A stretch of DNA of 64,000 nt from Uloborus plumipes. Its lineage: Eukaryota > Arthropoda > Arachnida > Araneae > Uloboridae. Position 1 is the first letter of the stretch. Each line of letters opens with the position of its first letter. Shown here piece after piece: positions 43,903 to 55,333 of the stretch. The stretch lies in the NCBI GenBank assembly GCA_038373865.1, contig JAXGGA010000470.1:160671-224670 (forward strand). Reading direction: 5' to 3'. Position numbers and translations under genes: made by a program. A model generated the notes under the pieces. That model saw only the letters and a program-made list of their open reading frames with translations, had not been told where the DNA came from and did not search any database.

Positions 43903-44680
43903 GAAATAATAGGTTCCAAGAAATAATTCCGTAATAGCCATAGTAGCCTTTAGAAATTGTTATGCGCAAATTTAAAAAAAAAAAAAAAAGGGGGGGGATC
44001 CTCTGTGGTATTGTTGTTTCGTTGGGAGACCTTTATTCGAAAATAATGACAGGTTTTCGCATATTCGGCGACAAGAATTATGCATCATAATAGGATGTCT
44101 GTGGTTATTCCACATTTTCCAAAAACAAAAATCTTCAGTTTTTTGACTTCTGAGGAACTGTTTAGTGCCCATTTTTTTTCTGCCCGAGGGCCGCACCTCA
44201 TATTTAAATAATTCTCGCGGGCACATGAAAATTTTCAAAATATTTAACATGTTTCTAAATAACATGAAAATATATTGAAAGTGAATGGAAATTTTGCAAG
44301 CTGTAAGTTCCGAGAATTTTATATGAACGGAATCTAAAGTAGAAAAATCGCAGCAGAAAAAGGTTTTGCGACACGTTTGAAGAATCGCAATTACTGCGCG
44401 TGCACGAAAATTGCTAAAATTAAATATTCACGGAAATACGCGCTTTTACAGTAAACATTGATAAAAATACAATGCATTTTTTCTATCATTTCTGTATCCG
44501 GAAATAGCATAGAACTATACGAAGACAACAGTAATTACTTAAAAGTTGATTTTATAATTGTATTAACTTTAGCGGCCTTTTTTGATACTGCATAATTAAA
44601 AGGCGGCATCCACTCGCCAAAAAGGTTACCCACCCGTGGTTTAGGTGCTCCAACGTGTCTGATACCAATGCTATATTTAC
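43903..44680. other. A/T-rich stretch, no supported gene
   Basis: An A12 run followed by GGGGGGG near 43985. If the minus-strand start exon at 44681-44710 is real, this is the beginning of its first intron. No coding region supported. Confidence 0.3.
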
Positions 44681-44710
44681 CTGCCGGCTTTCGAGGTCGG
44701 GAGTGGCCAT
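44681..44710 (-). CDS. Candidate first coding exon on the minus strand, MATPDLESRQ
   Basis: On the minus strand ATG at 44710 in good context (TTCCGGATGGCC) gives ten G/C-rich codons, MATPDLESRQ, ending at a consensus donor GGCAG|GTAAAT (44680-44679) in phase 0. The local rise in C/G and CpG (CCTCGAAAGCCGGC) parallels the plus-strand first exon at 759. The frame also runs on into the putative intron, so an unspliced ORF cannot be excluded. No downstream exon identified. Confidence 0.3.
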
Positions 44711-45114
44711 CCGGAAGGGTAGAAAATAAAAGAAAATCTTTTTTGACCGCGTCAATACACTTTAAAAAATAAATTGTCATTTTTACAGTATAATACTAGA
44801 AACAGAGATTCAATTTAAAATTGGAAAATGTACTGTAATAAACTATGAAATTAGTAATTATACAGTTTATTGCTGAAAAATTTGTAATTTTATAGTTTAT
44901 TACTGTAAAGCTAGAAATTTTACAATTTATCACCATAGAATTAGCTGTTTTGCACTGTAAAAACAACAGTATGATGCTGGCAGCAGAGGTTCCGGTTTAA
45001 AACTAGAATGCACAGACTGTAAAATTAGCAATTTTACAGTTTTTAACTGCAGAATTAACAATTTTACAGTTTATTACTGCTTAATTTTTTTTACTGTTTA
45101 TTACTGTATTATTA

Positions 45115-45702
45115 CAGTCGAACTCGTTTATAACGAGCTCGGATATAACGAGAACTCGGATTTAACGAGGGAAACGAGAATATTTGGTTGGATCAATGTT
45201 AAGTCTATGGAACAGAATTCGTTTTTAACGAGCAAGACCCGGTTTTAACGAGCAATTTTTTCTGTCTCGCAGTCTTTTTTTCTCATCTTTCTAGTCTTAT
45301 TCCTGTCTTATCTTTTTTTCCCCCCTGCGATTCAATACTTTTGCATGAAAAAGTCCAACAAAAATAAATGTTTTGGTAAGAGTCTTTTTCTTTATTTTTC
45401 TTTCCGTTTATTGTTTCTCATTTTTAAGACTGTAGCGCAACCAGGAACTTTTTGCTGGTTGGGGGGGGGGGGGGGAGCGAGAGAGTAATTGTCATTAAAT
45501 AAGGAACAGTATTTAATTAAATTAATTGATGTAATTAAAGTAAGTATTAATTAAATTATAAGTAAACTCAATTATTTGACCTCCCAAGCCCCCACCCCTT
45601 CTGGTTGCACGCCGGCCATAAGGACCCGTTTATTACGAGCACTCGGATTTAACGAGCAACATGTTACGGTCCCTTCGTGCTCGTTATAAGCGAGTTCGAC
45701 TG
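45115..45702. mobile_element. pogo-like MITE with iterated TAACGAG motifs
   Basis: TA at 45113-45114 and 45703-45704. Left tip CAGTCGAACTCGTTTATAAC; reverse complement of right tip CAGTCGAACTCGCTTATAAC. The motif (T/A)TAACGAG(C/A).. repeats about every 20 bp at both ends (left near 45135, 45155, 45230, 45250; right near 45635, 45652, 45685). No ORF. Confidence 0.85.
45431..45616. mobile_element. hAT-like MITE nested in the pogo-like MITE
   Basis: GTAGCGCAACCAGGAA at the left pairs with CTGGTTGCACGCC at the right (reverse complement GGCGTGCAACCAG). A G17 run (about 45460-45476) and the CCCCCACCCC right flank match the poly-C/G habit of other hAT MITEs here. Target duplication is not clear. 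Confidence 0.55.
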
Positions 45703-46034
45703 TATTTATTACTGAAGTTCACTGCTTATTATTGTTTATTACTGTAAGTAGTCAGAACTGTAAAATTAGAAAATTTGACAATTTATTGCTATAAAATTAG
45801 CTGTATTATACTGCAAAAACAGCATATTTTTTGCAGTGTATGCAGAAAGGATGTTAATTTCACTCTAAAACTGCTCCCATTTAAAAGTGACGCAAGCTCA
45901 GTAGCGAAGTTTTGAAAATGCAAAATAATATCGCAGTATTGAAATGTTCGAAAGATTCAGACTTTTTATGCAAAAAGTTCAGCTTGATGCTCCAATCATG
46001 GTAGCTTAAAATCTGACGATTATTTTGAGGAGTA

Positions 46035-46592
46035 CAGTGAAGTCTCACTTATACACCGCCTCATTTATGCGCCTTTTCACTTATACGACGATTTTTAATG
46101 GTCCCAGCACATTCCATAGCAAATAATGATAGTATCATTCGTTTATGCGTCTCTCGAAAGATAAATATTTCACTTATGGGCCGAATTTTTTGTAAAATGT
46201 CAAACATCTAATTTATTTCCTTTAAAAAATAATCATGTTTCTTCACTTTCCTCTTCAATCTTTCGCCTCTACTGCTCACAGAAGACTTTTTTTCTGCATG
46301 AACTAGTGTTCGGAGAGGGACAATTATCTATTATGGATCACTTTAAAAGGAACGTTTTGTAATTAGGTATGCGACAATTTTTGTTTTCTTTTTATCATTG
46401 TAGTTACGTTACAGTAATTGCCAAACCATAGTAATATGTCCCTTTACTAAAGAAACATTCTTATTCATTCTCTCATTGGAAACTATGTTGGGTTTTAGTC
46501 CTTTAAATAGGCTTGTTCACTTATACGTCTCTCTCACTTATACGCTTTTTTTCTTTGGTCCCTTGGGCCAGCGTATAAGTGAGAGTTCACTG
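46035..46592. mobile_element. pogo-like MITE with iterated CACTTATAC motifs
   Basis: TA at 46033-46034 and 46593-46594. Left tip CAGTGAAGTCTCACTTATAC; reverse complement of right tip CAGTGAACTCTCACTTATAC. CACTTATAC, CATTTATGC and CGTTTATGCG words recur roughly every 20 bp near both ends, with GGTCCC(T/A) next to each. A 'TTTTAGTCCTTTAAATAGGC' stretch is the only interior hint of former coding. Confidence 0.85.
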
Positions 46593-46594
46593 TA

Positions 46595-47477
46595 TTTTAA
46601 ATCTGACCAGTGGCGTACTGGTTTTACAGAGCTCGAAACTCAGAATTTTCTCCGTGTCTTCTAGATGAAAGAGAGGGGGGGGGGAGGCTATGATTCCAAA
46701 ACATCTTCTAGTCATCTAATGTTTTTGATTAAGCTTTCTCTTCGCGAAGAACGTTAATAGTAGATCTAATAAAACTAAATTGGCTTAGAGTTTGAGTTGA
46801 TTTTTCTTGCTGGTATAGTTTTCATGCACGTTTTTCTTTTCTTTATTTGTAAATTTGAGAACTCTCTTTTTTTTTTTTTAGTGTCCGTAAAATAAATTTC
46901 CCGAATTTGAGACTTTAAAAATTGTGAGGGTAATCAAGATCAACAAGAAAGATCAAACATACTTAGCTTGATGACTTAGTGAATTTTCTAGAAAGCATTC
47001 CTTTATTTGATTGGCGTTGGGTAATATTCATTTCCTATTACTAATAAATCATTTAAAGTCGATAGCAAGGCATATAAGAGACATTTGCAAAAAAAAAAAA
47101 AAATCAACTAGTAGAGCTATTTTTAGAAAAATTAATTAACCATATTTATTCAAAGAATGTACTGCGGATAAATATGACTTACCAACGTTTGAAAATTTAA
47201 AAACCTTTACAAAGGAAACAGTTGCAATCTATAAGCGTGTTTTTATTAATAGATTTCGGAAATACGTTTCAGAACGGTTTTTTCAGTGTGCCAATCTGAA
47301 AACTCATTTAACTAGTGATAAAGCGGGAAATCAGGAGAGCCTTATCTCCATCTGTAGCGAGATCAAACCAGATAATTCGTTTTGAATTTTAAGCTGTGAA
47401 TATACTTTCAATGAGGAATCTTTCATTTAACAAAGTACAGAAAATTTAGGAATTTCATTGAAACGATCTCTCTCTCA
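46595..47477. other. A/T-rich spacer, no gene seen
   Basis: A hAT-tip-like CCAGTGGCGTACTGG at about 46608 and a G12 tract near 46676 suggest a decayed MITE. Remainder unassigned. Confidence 0.3.
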
Positions 47478-47479
47478 TA

Positions 47480-49002
47480 CACTGCGATGCAAAAGTTTAG
47501 ACAAAATGCAAATATGTGAATAAAAAGAAAACTGTTCAACGAAATGTTTTCTAATTTCTACAGCAGGTACACAATATGGTCCCAAATACGTGTCTGGAGT
47601 TCTTAAAACAATAACTGGAATCAAATTTTGGATATTACAAAAGACATTTTTTTACATAGTTGCAAAAGTTTAGACAATAGTCAGATTTTATGCAAATATC
47701 CCTTGAAATGTGATTGGTGGAGGAAATGCGGGACTGTATTATTCATTTATAAAGTGCAGAGATTGCTGAATAAATAATCAAAATCTTAAATGTAGTTCTC
47801 GTGTAAAAAAGATGAGAAAGTTTGGAAGCCGAAATTGGAAAATGAACCTTCTTTATTAATTTTTTGTCTTTTAAAACGGCTCTAGTATGGTAGTACATTG
47901 TTTTTTACTTTGTGGAGAGCAAATTTAGACATGCGTATCGATCAAAAAGTCCAAGAAAAATTATATTTCTTAAGGATGAAGGAATTGAAAAAACGGCTCA
48001 GACTGACGATTCGCCCCTTAATCCTACAATACTTCAACTTGGGTCAAAAACAGCACGTGACAGCATAAGTAGATGAACAATCGAATCGGAATGCAGAAAA
48101 AAAAACAAAGAATTGTGCCTGATCCTTTTCGGACAGAGTGTCCCAAATAAGCCAAATTTTAATGTGAAAAGCAGCATATGTATCATCGTGACTAAAAATG
48201 AATGGTACTTTCTTTGAAAAAAATTATTAAAATTGGGATGGCCTAGATGGATTATAATTCTTTTCGCGGGACTTGAGAAATATCCAATGATCATATGCTG
48301 TGCTGCTTTTACCAATAAAATCTGGCTTATTTGGAACACTCTGTCAGAACAGGCTCAAGCACAATTCTTTGTTTTTTTTATGCATTCCGATTCAGTTGTT
48401 CATCTACTTATGCTGTCACGTGCTGTTTTCGACCCAAGTTGAAGTTTTGTAGGATTAAGGGGCAAATCGTCAGTTCGAGCCGTTTTTTCAATTCCTTCAT
48501 CCTTAAGAAATATAATTTTTCTTGGACTTTTTGATCGATACGCATGTCTAAATTTGCTCTCCACAAAGTAAAAAACAATGTACTACCATACTAGAGCCGA
48601 TTTAAAAGACAAAAAATTAATAAAGTAGGTTCATTTTCAAATTTCGGCTTCCAAACTTTCTCATCTTTTTTACACGAGAACTACAGAGCTTTTGAGATTT
48701 TGATTATTTATTCAGCAATCTCTGCACTTTAAAAATGAATAATAAAGTCCCGCATTTCCTCCACCAATCACATTTCAAGGGATATTTGCATAAAACCTGA
48801 CTATTGTCTAAACTTTTGCAACAATGTAAAAAAAATGTCTTTTGTAATATCCAAAATTTGACTCCAGTTATTGTTTTAAGAACTCCAGACACGTATTTGG
48901 GACCATATTGTGTACCTGCAGTAGAAATTAGAAAACATTTCGTTGAATAGTTTTCTTTTTATTCACATATTTGCATTTTGTCTAAACTTTTGCATCGCAG
49001 TG
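47480..49002. mobile_element. 1.52-kb palindromic (foldback) transposon, copy 2
   Basis: TA-flanked (47478-47479, 49003-49004) with CACTGCGATGCAAAAG tips; arms of about 700 bp, very similar to copy 1 (7586-9112). The central spacer (about 48180-48305) is the reverse complement of copy 1's spacer (here GGGATGGCCTAGATGGATTA, there TAATCCATCTAGGCCATCCC). Small indels (e.g. AAATGTAGTTC near 47787 versus a longer copy-1 version) date it as independent but young. Confidence 0.85.
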
Positions 49003-49004
49003 TA

Positions 49005-49586
49005 GATGCCAGTAAACATCATTTATGCCTTCTTTTTGTGAATCTGTTTAAATAGTTAAAAAGAAAACTGTTGAAAGAAAAAAAAGATGGTCTGCTAGGT
49101 TTAAATTAAAATATGTATATGTTTTTACATACATTATTTTTTTAATTAGCATGGTTGTCAAAACTAATGTAACACCATGTAATTGAAAATAGATTTGCAG
49201 TTAGAGGCCCAAATTACGCTGCATTAGTTGTTGAAAACACTTACAGTCATTCGGGGAATTTTTGAACCAGAAAAATTTTACGCAACTTCATATGTTTTTT
49301 TTTTTTTTTTTCTTGTCTGCTTTTATTTATTTAGTTTAATACAATTATTTTCAGTGAATTATTTTTTAAAGCAATAAAGCGCAAAGTTTACTCTTAGTAA
49401 GAGTTGTTGCAATGTTAAATTTCAGAAAAATGTAATCATTTTGATTACGTTTTTCTGAATTTCTCTTTGATCTTTTAGGAAAAAAATCAAAAACCTCTCT
49501 GAAAACATTTTCTACTATTCAGTTGATTTCTGTGATTTTTTTTTTTTTTGTCTTACTTTATACTTTTAATGGAATAAAGTTGAAGT
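49005..49586. other. A/T-rich spacer, no gene seen
   Basis: T-rich runs at 49297-49312 and 49539-49549. The repeated words TTTCAGAAAAATGTAATC / GATTACGTTTTTCTGAAT at 49422-49462 form a short hairpin. Nothing coding. Confidence 0.3.
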
Positions 49587-49588
49587 TA

Positions 49589-49781
49589 CACTGCAAGGAA
49601 CAAACTCTTGTTTTTAGTGTAATACTGGAAACAGAGGTTAGTGTTTAAAACTATAAAATGCAGAGTAATAAATTGTAAAATTAAAATTTTACAATTCATT
49701 ACTGTAAAACTAGCTGTGTTACAGTTTATTACTATAAATTAGCTGTATTATACTGTAAAACAACATTTTATTCTTGTAGTG
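49589..49781. mobile_element. CACTG-minisatellite MITE, copy G (short)
   Basis: TA (49587-49588) then CACTGCAAGGAACAAACTC; right end TTCTTGTAGTG before TA. The body holds ATAATAC-like and AGTTTATTACTATAAATTAG units, one half-element only. Confidence 0.75.
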
Positions 49782-49783
49782 TA

Positions 49784-50423
49784 TAAATAATTGATGAATG
49801 ATAGTTACAATATAGTTTCACTTAAAATAAAAATTTTTTATCTGTGCGGTATCGGTTAAATACTACTGATTCTAATTTCTTCTCTCAATATTGTTTCAAG
49901 ATACTAAATAATTGTTAATTTTACCTACTTCTAGCAGAAAATAACTACCTAGTATTTTGTTTAGAGTCAACTTAGTTTAATATTTGATTTATTATTGACT
50001 GAATGTATTAATAATGCATATTACATTTCCTTCAGAACTGTTCCAACGAATTTTAATTCAATTAACAAGACAAACATTTTTGAAATACACAAAGCTTAAA
50101 GTTATACTACTTTTGTCCCGATGAAGGTAAAATTACCAATTACATTGGTAATTAAATTACAGAAGTAATAAGGCGGAAGTGACCTGTAAATGAACACGCA
50201 TTTGATGATAACTTAGAGATGTCTCGAAAATTTTGAAACCGCGATGTGTCAGTTCAGTGACAAGCGAGCATGAAAGCATGTAAGCCGGTCTTTTTCTTTT
50301 TCTTATCTTATGATATTTTCTCACAGAAAATAGTTGTCGCCGTAATAGACGGAAATCAAATGATAGCCGTAGAAATTTTTTAAATCTGTCAAAAATATGA
50401 AGAGATCTTAAAAACAATGTTAC
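49784..50423. other. A/T-rich stretch, possibly the body of a Helitron
   Basis: No coding region supported. Sequence before the hAT MITE and after it (up to 50954) may be one Helitron, whose 3' end is clear at 50930-50954 but whose 5' end I could not locate. Confidence 0.3.
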
Positions 50424-50433
50424 TGTATGCATA

Positions 50434-50861
50434 TAGGGGTGGATACAGATTTTTTTTGTAAGGGGGCTCAAGTTTCAGTTGCCAGTATTATAGCTTATTA
50501 AAATATCAGTTAAGTGGAAAGAAAACGAGGCATGTAAAATTTAAATCTTCTTCAAAACATCATACAATATTGCACAGCAAGTAATATTTTTTTTAAATAT
50601 TCTATTAGATTAACTGCATAATTATTTTGTTAAAAATTTTCTATCAGAAGAACTATAAATATGCCATTTATAAATTGTCTACTTGCAATTAATATTGAAA
50701 TTATAAAATTCTTCGAGCAAATAAAATTTAACATTTTTCACTTATGATGCAGGTATAAAATTTTGCTTTATTGAAAGCAAGATTGATAATAGCTGCGTAA
50801 CAGATAAAATTTGTTTCTTATCCCAAGGGGATGAGCTGCCCCCCCCCCCTGAATCTGCCCT
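50434..50861. mobile_element. hAT-type MITE with ~10-bp direct repeats
   Basis: TGTATGCATA occurs at 50424-50433 and 50862-50871. The element starts TAGGGGTGGATACAGATT and ends CCCCTGAATCTGCCCT; AGGG..GGAT.CAGA tips are typical of arthropod hAT MITEs. A C13 run lies just inside the right end (about 50839-50850). No ORF. Confidence 0.8.
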
Positions 50862-50927
50862 TGTATGCATAACAGAAGTTACTAAAAATATAGAAGAGAA
50901 CCAGATGAACTTTTAATTTTCCACGAT

Positions 50928-50954
50928 GGGCAAACCCGTGCGGGTACCGCTAGT
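50928..50954 (+). mobile_element. Helitron 3' terminus
   Basis: GGGCAAACCCGTGCGGGTAC followed by CGCTAGT: an ACCCG/CGGGT hairpin about 5 bp before a CTAGT end, the hallmark of a Helitron 3' end. The hAT MITE at 50434-50861 may lie inside the same Helitron. The 5' boundary was not found. Confidence 0.65.
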
Positions 50955-51788
50955 ATTTCACAAGCGTGGCTACTGAATGAAAGCGCACTTAGGTTAAAGA
51001 ATTATAAATAACAGAAAAGACTAGAAAGAGCTTACAAAGGTGAAACTTATAACTTTTTAAAAGTTTCTTTAAAACTCGATCGTACGTAGGATACCAAAAA
51101 TACAAATTGCGGAAAGTAAGGGGAAAAAATAGAAAGCGATCGACTGCTGCGAATGCCCTTTTTACTTTTAAAATCCCACCTTCTCCCCTTACTTAAAAAA
51201 ATCTTAGTTACCTCTTTTCTTTTCTGTGAAACCGATTTATCATAATCAGGTCTTAATACGTAAGGAGTGGTGAAAGTTTATGAAACTCCCGTGCGTTCTC
51301 TATTAAGGCTGAGGGTGAGAAAATCTTTCAGAGCGAGTTTAGTTTTTCAATTTCTCTGTGTGAGTTCTTTTATTGAAAAAAAAAGGACTCATTTATCGAG
51401 TTTTCAATGGTTTTGGTAAGTGAAAAGTAAGAATTCTACCTTTTGTTGACTGAAAAACTGAATGCACGATGGTTTGATTTTTCAGCGTCTTCCCCCCAAT
51501 ATACAAAAAAAGAAGAAAATAGTCACGGGGCTCCTAAAAACACAGTTATTTATCTATTTTCTCAAGGCTTGCTTTCCACCTATAAATATTCTTTGTTCTG
51601 CGACAAACCCAATCAATACCCCCCAAAGGGTTTTTCTCGCACTTAATAAATAAGAAGCGTATAAAATAAGGGAGAAAAATCTTGTTAAAGCTTTGGAAAG
51701 AAAAGGATTTGCAAATTGGTTTCTTTTCAGAATGGAAGGAGATTAGCTAGAAAGTTTCGGTTTATGGAAATATATTCAATGAGGAAGA
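50955..51788. other. A/T-rich stretch, no supported gene
   Basis: Purine-rich patches and one CCCCCCAATATAC stretch; no TIR pairs. Long ORFs at about 51440-51650 lack splice or codon support. Confidence 0.3.
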
Positions 51789-52215
51789 AATGATTATTTT
51801 TGGTGGAGTGTCTCAAAATGCATTTACAAGAAAAACGTTAGCTCTTTGAACGAAATGCTTTCTCGAGAAATAAAGTGGGAAGTGAGAATTTGTACTTGGG
51901 TTTCTTTATCGTTTTCCATAAATACGGCTTTACGCTGGGATGATTTTGAGAGGACTATTTTAGTTTAAACGTAGGTAAAATAGGTTTAACAAAACTTTGA
52001 ATCTTCTAACCTAGATTTGTGGTTTTTTAAATTTTTAGCTATTTTATTGTCTTATTGTTAACTGAGATTGTAGGCGAAATGTATTATTGTGGTAATGGCT
52101 ATTTTTGGTGGAGCATCTCAAAATGCGTTACACTTTGAACGAAATTCTTTCTTGGAGAGTAAAGTAGAGAAAGATCTAGCTCTTGGGTGTCTTTATTATT
52201 TTTTATAATTATAAA
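51789..52215. repeat. Diverged tandem duplication (~305-bp period)
   Basis: TTTTTGGTGGAG(T/C)(G/A)TCTCAAAATGC recurs at about 51798 and 52103, followed by CTTTGAACGAAAT(G/T)CTTTCT(C/T)G and (C/T)TTGGGT(T/G)TCTTTAT. No transposon ends. Confidence 0.6.
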
Positions 52216-53040
52216 TTGCTGTCGTTCATGCATGAGCAGGGAAAGATTAATTGCTTTAAATGTATATTTTAATGAATTTTTATATTTTTGTTTGAAATTT
52301 TAGTAATATTTCTCTTGTATGCTGTCCTCTTTGCTGAAGGTTTGCAAAGACCGAAAACTGCGTATTATGAGTCAATAATCGAAAAACGAAACTGGCAGCT
52401 TTGAAAGAAGTGTTTATATCTTTGGGAATATAAATACTACCTTCACTAAAATGTGTAACATAATTGTACATATGTGAATTAATTTCTGAAATTTACAGCT
52501 TATTCCCAGCTATTTTGATGAACTATGGTCAAAAAACGTTTTTGTCCTCTCTCTCTTTATTCCCCTAAATGCATGGGGGATTCAACTTTTATTGGGAAAT
52601 GTCAGCAGAAGCCTATATATATAGAAAACATGTTATAGACATAATTGGTTACTAATTTCTAGAGAAATCCTTAAAAATACGAATTTTTTAAAGTCCCACT
52701 ACATATTATGATGGGTAATATAGTATATTTTAATTAACATATAATCTACAATGTGCTTTAAAAATAAAAAATTAAAGCCATTCAGTTAAATATAAATAAA
52801 TATTTTTTTTAATCAGTAGCATTGCGTAGACTATATTAATATGCGTAGACTATAATGATATTAATAAATCATTATTGATATTTTAAGTGAATATTTTATT
52901 CCACGCGAACATTTTGAAATATGTTAAAGCTTCGCTTCATAAATTTCTATTTGGATGTTCTCGAGTTCAAGCACCATTGTAATCACTCTCAAATTTTATT
53001 GAGAATAATTTTGAAAGCATGTATCTCCTGATCAATGCAT
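52216..53040. other. A/T-rich stretch, no gene seen
   Basis: Short duplicated words (GCGTAGACTATATTAATATGCGTAGACTATAATG, 52826-52859) form a small local repeat. Otherwise unassigned. Confidence 0.35.
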
Positions 53041-53044
53041 TATA

Positions 53045-53210
53045 CCATGGGTAACGAAAGTGGATAGGACGCAGGTCTCGGAATCAAATGGGCTCGGGTT
53101 CGAAGCCCGATGCTGCCAAATACCCTCTGAGCACAAGTGGAGTATACGTGCTCATAAAGACTGAGTCCGAAAGTCTTAGGATCGATTGCTAGTAATTATC
53201 TTAGCTGCAC
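53045..53210 (+). mobile_element. tRNA-derived SINE (different from 12703-12906)
   Basis: The tRNA-like head has A-box-like GTGGATAGGACGCAGG and a perfect B-box arm CTCGGGTTCGAAGCCCGA, with the anticodon region around TCTCGGAATCA. It lacks a clean 7-bp acceptor stem, so a functional tRNA is unlikely. The downstream body (CTCATAAAGACTGAGTCCGA ...) continues to at least 53210. The 3' end and target duplication are not defined. Confidence 0.55.
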
Positions 53211-53549
53211 TGTGTTGGAGACGTTCGGACCCATTCAGTACTATGCAAAACTGTGGAGACCTCAGTGACCTACTCTCCATGGCTTGGCTTTCAAAATCCA
53301 AGAAATTAATTAGATTGTTTTTTGCAAAGGTCACTGTTAGGCCATGTCATGCTATCTACAAAATTATTACTTCTACTCGGTGCATGCACTCTTCTAAACA
53401 GACACTGAAGAAAATTTTTTAAGAAAAAGCAATTTTTTTGCTTAATAAACGAACCTAAAAATTGAACGAATTCCTTTAAACTCTATTTTCGAAGCAACCA
53501 GAAATTTAAAACACTTTTTTTTATATTTATCCTTTGGAATTCAGATTTA

Positions 53550-54362
53550 AAAGAAAGCAGAATTTTTAAACTTCACATCAAGTGTTTCTTAACTTTCGAA
53601 TTACTACAAAAGAAAAGTTTCACTCAAACCAACCGGCTTCAAGCTGCCGAGACGGAGTTATTTATTACAATTAAGTAAAAGTGGAAATTCCTTCAAAGTG
53701 ACTTACATGTCATGCAAGAAGTTCTGAAAAATAATCCTTCTACTGAGATAGAATGATAAAAACCTCCCTTTCAGTGTATACAAGACTATTTCTATTACGA
53801 ATTTAATATTTCCATTGACTTTAAAATACTATTCTTCAACAACATTCCATAATTGAAGGGCTTGGAGGATGAAGGGGCTATATTACATTTTAAAGAATGA
53901 ACACTCTGAACAACGGTAAGCAATGGAAACAGATAAGCAAATAAAATTTGGTACATCAAAAAGTAGATATCATTAGACCAATTTCATACGCACATTAACC
54001 GAAAAAAAAACAAAACAAAAAATCTGCAACAACTGCAACAATAAAACTTTGAACATCAATTACTTGCAATTTCTGTTTTCTCACATAACCCATTCATCTC
54101 CCAAGCCCTTCAATTATTCATACCTTTAGAGGATTAAAATTCAAAGTAAATAACATTCATTATTTTACATCAAGTATTTCTCAACAAAAACGTCTCTCAA
54201 TTCACCAGCACGAAGCTGTCGAGACGAAGTTATTCATTACAATTTACTAAGTGCGGAATTTCCTTCAAAGTCACTTACACGTTATGCAAGAAATTCTGGA
54301 AAACAATCTTCTCCATTGAGACAGAGAATAAAATCCTCCATTTCAATGTGTACACGACTAAT
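53550..54362. repeat. Diverged tandem duplication (~592-bp period)
   Basis: ACATCAAGT(G/A)TTTCT(T/C)AAC recurs at 53575 and 54167. GAAGCTG(C/T)CGAGACG(G/A)AGTTATT, TTCCTTCAAAGT(G/C)ACTTACA and ATGCAAGAA(G/A)TTCTG(A/G)AAAA follow in the same order. The intervening 300 bp are not shared, so a segment of about 230 bp is present twice. No transposon ends; the ordered conserved blocks are noteworthy. Confidence 0.65.
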
Positions 54363-55333
54363 GCAGACAAAAGAAAAGCACGAGAAGAAGGATATGTACC
54401 TATTAACTCCCGCTTAACGCCTAATTTTTCAAGCTACAGTCGCCTTCATAAAGACACAACAAGAGACATTGTAATTCCAGAAATAGCAAAGTGTCAACTC
54501 TCCCCGCGACTCCTAAATCGCAAAAGCGAGCCCGGGCTCTGAATAATTAACACGTCTTGACTCGCTGCAAAACTCTATTAGGAGACATAGAAGACCACGT
54601 AACTTCTTTTCCTGCAGCGTAAGATCTATGTCTCAAAAGCCCCTACTTCAAGCAATTACATTGTGTAAGGCACAGCCGAGGTTAGAGTTCATCAAGCCTG
54701 TAATGTATCTTTCCCGGCGCAGCGCGCTGGTAATGCTAAGAAGACAGTTTGACGGATTTCTTAGGGATTTTTCAAAAAGAAAGTCTTCCCTGCGGTTTTG
54801 TGTATGCAAACCACGGAAGGGTGATAAGATGAAGTCTTACAAGTTTGGGATTCGTGATAAACGTAGTATTATTCTGGAGAGAAGTTGAGGTGGAGAGAAA
54901 AAGGTTTCCTTTTTTTAGACTGCTTTCATTCATCGCGCTGAGAGATTTTGCTGTCGGTGTGACAACTTTCTTTGAAAGTTTTATTTTTGTTAAAATTTGA
55001 TTCAAAGCTTGGAATTTTTAATACGACAGTCCCCCCCCCCTCCCGTCTTTTCAATAGCAGACAATATTATTTTTTTTTTCAAAGCAATTAACTTTTCTTC
55101 ATACTTAGTTGATATTATGTTTTTTACGTGCAGGCTATCGCGATCCATTACAATTGTATTCATGCATTTTGAATGGGTGTATATTTTGAAACACTATGCA
55201 ATGCGCGGGATGTAACTACAGTTTTTTTCTGGTTATTTTGATTTAAAGCATCCCAAAGAAAGTTTTTCTAAAGCGTAATCATGATCCATGCTCTTGTTAC
55301 AACCACAAAGATACAAAGCTCAAGAAACATGTT
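54363..55333. other. Unassigned stretch, GC-richer at 54500-54790
   Basis: Two overlapping frames (54628-54888 plus; 54772-55005 minus) are open but show no recognisable domain. A C10 tract lies at about 55029. I make no gene call. Confidence 0.3.

Larger units (their letters stand above)
44758..45838. mobile_element. CACTG-minisatellite MITE, copy F (carries nested insertions)
   Basis: TA-flanked (44756-44757, 45839-45840); tips CACTTTAAAAAATAAATTG and ATTTTTTGCAGTG. The body has AGTTTATTACTGTAAA-type units with ATGCTGGCAGCAGAGGTTCC. Removing 45115-45702 restores continuity (TTATTACTGTATTA|TTTATTACTG), leaving an element of about 490 bp. Confidence 0.85.

Noticed and set aside
44535..44780. 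81-codon minus-strand ORF as an intact gene
   Set aside because: It enters the MITE at 44758 and no family is recognised; only the short exon model at 44681-44710 is kept, at low confidence.
53045..53120. Functional tRNA gene
   Set aside because: The T-arm is perfect but acceptor and anticodon stems do not pair cleanly, and the sequence continues into a SINE-like body.
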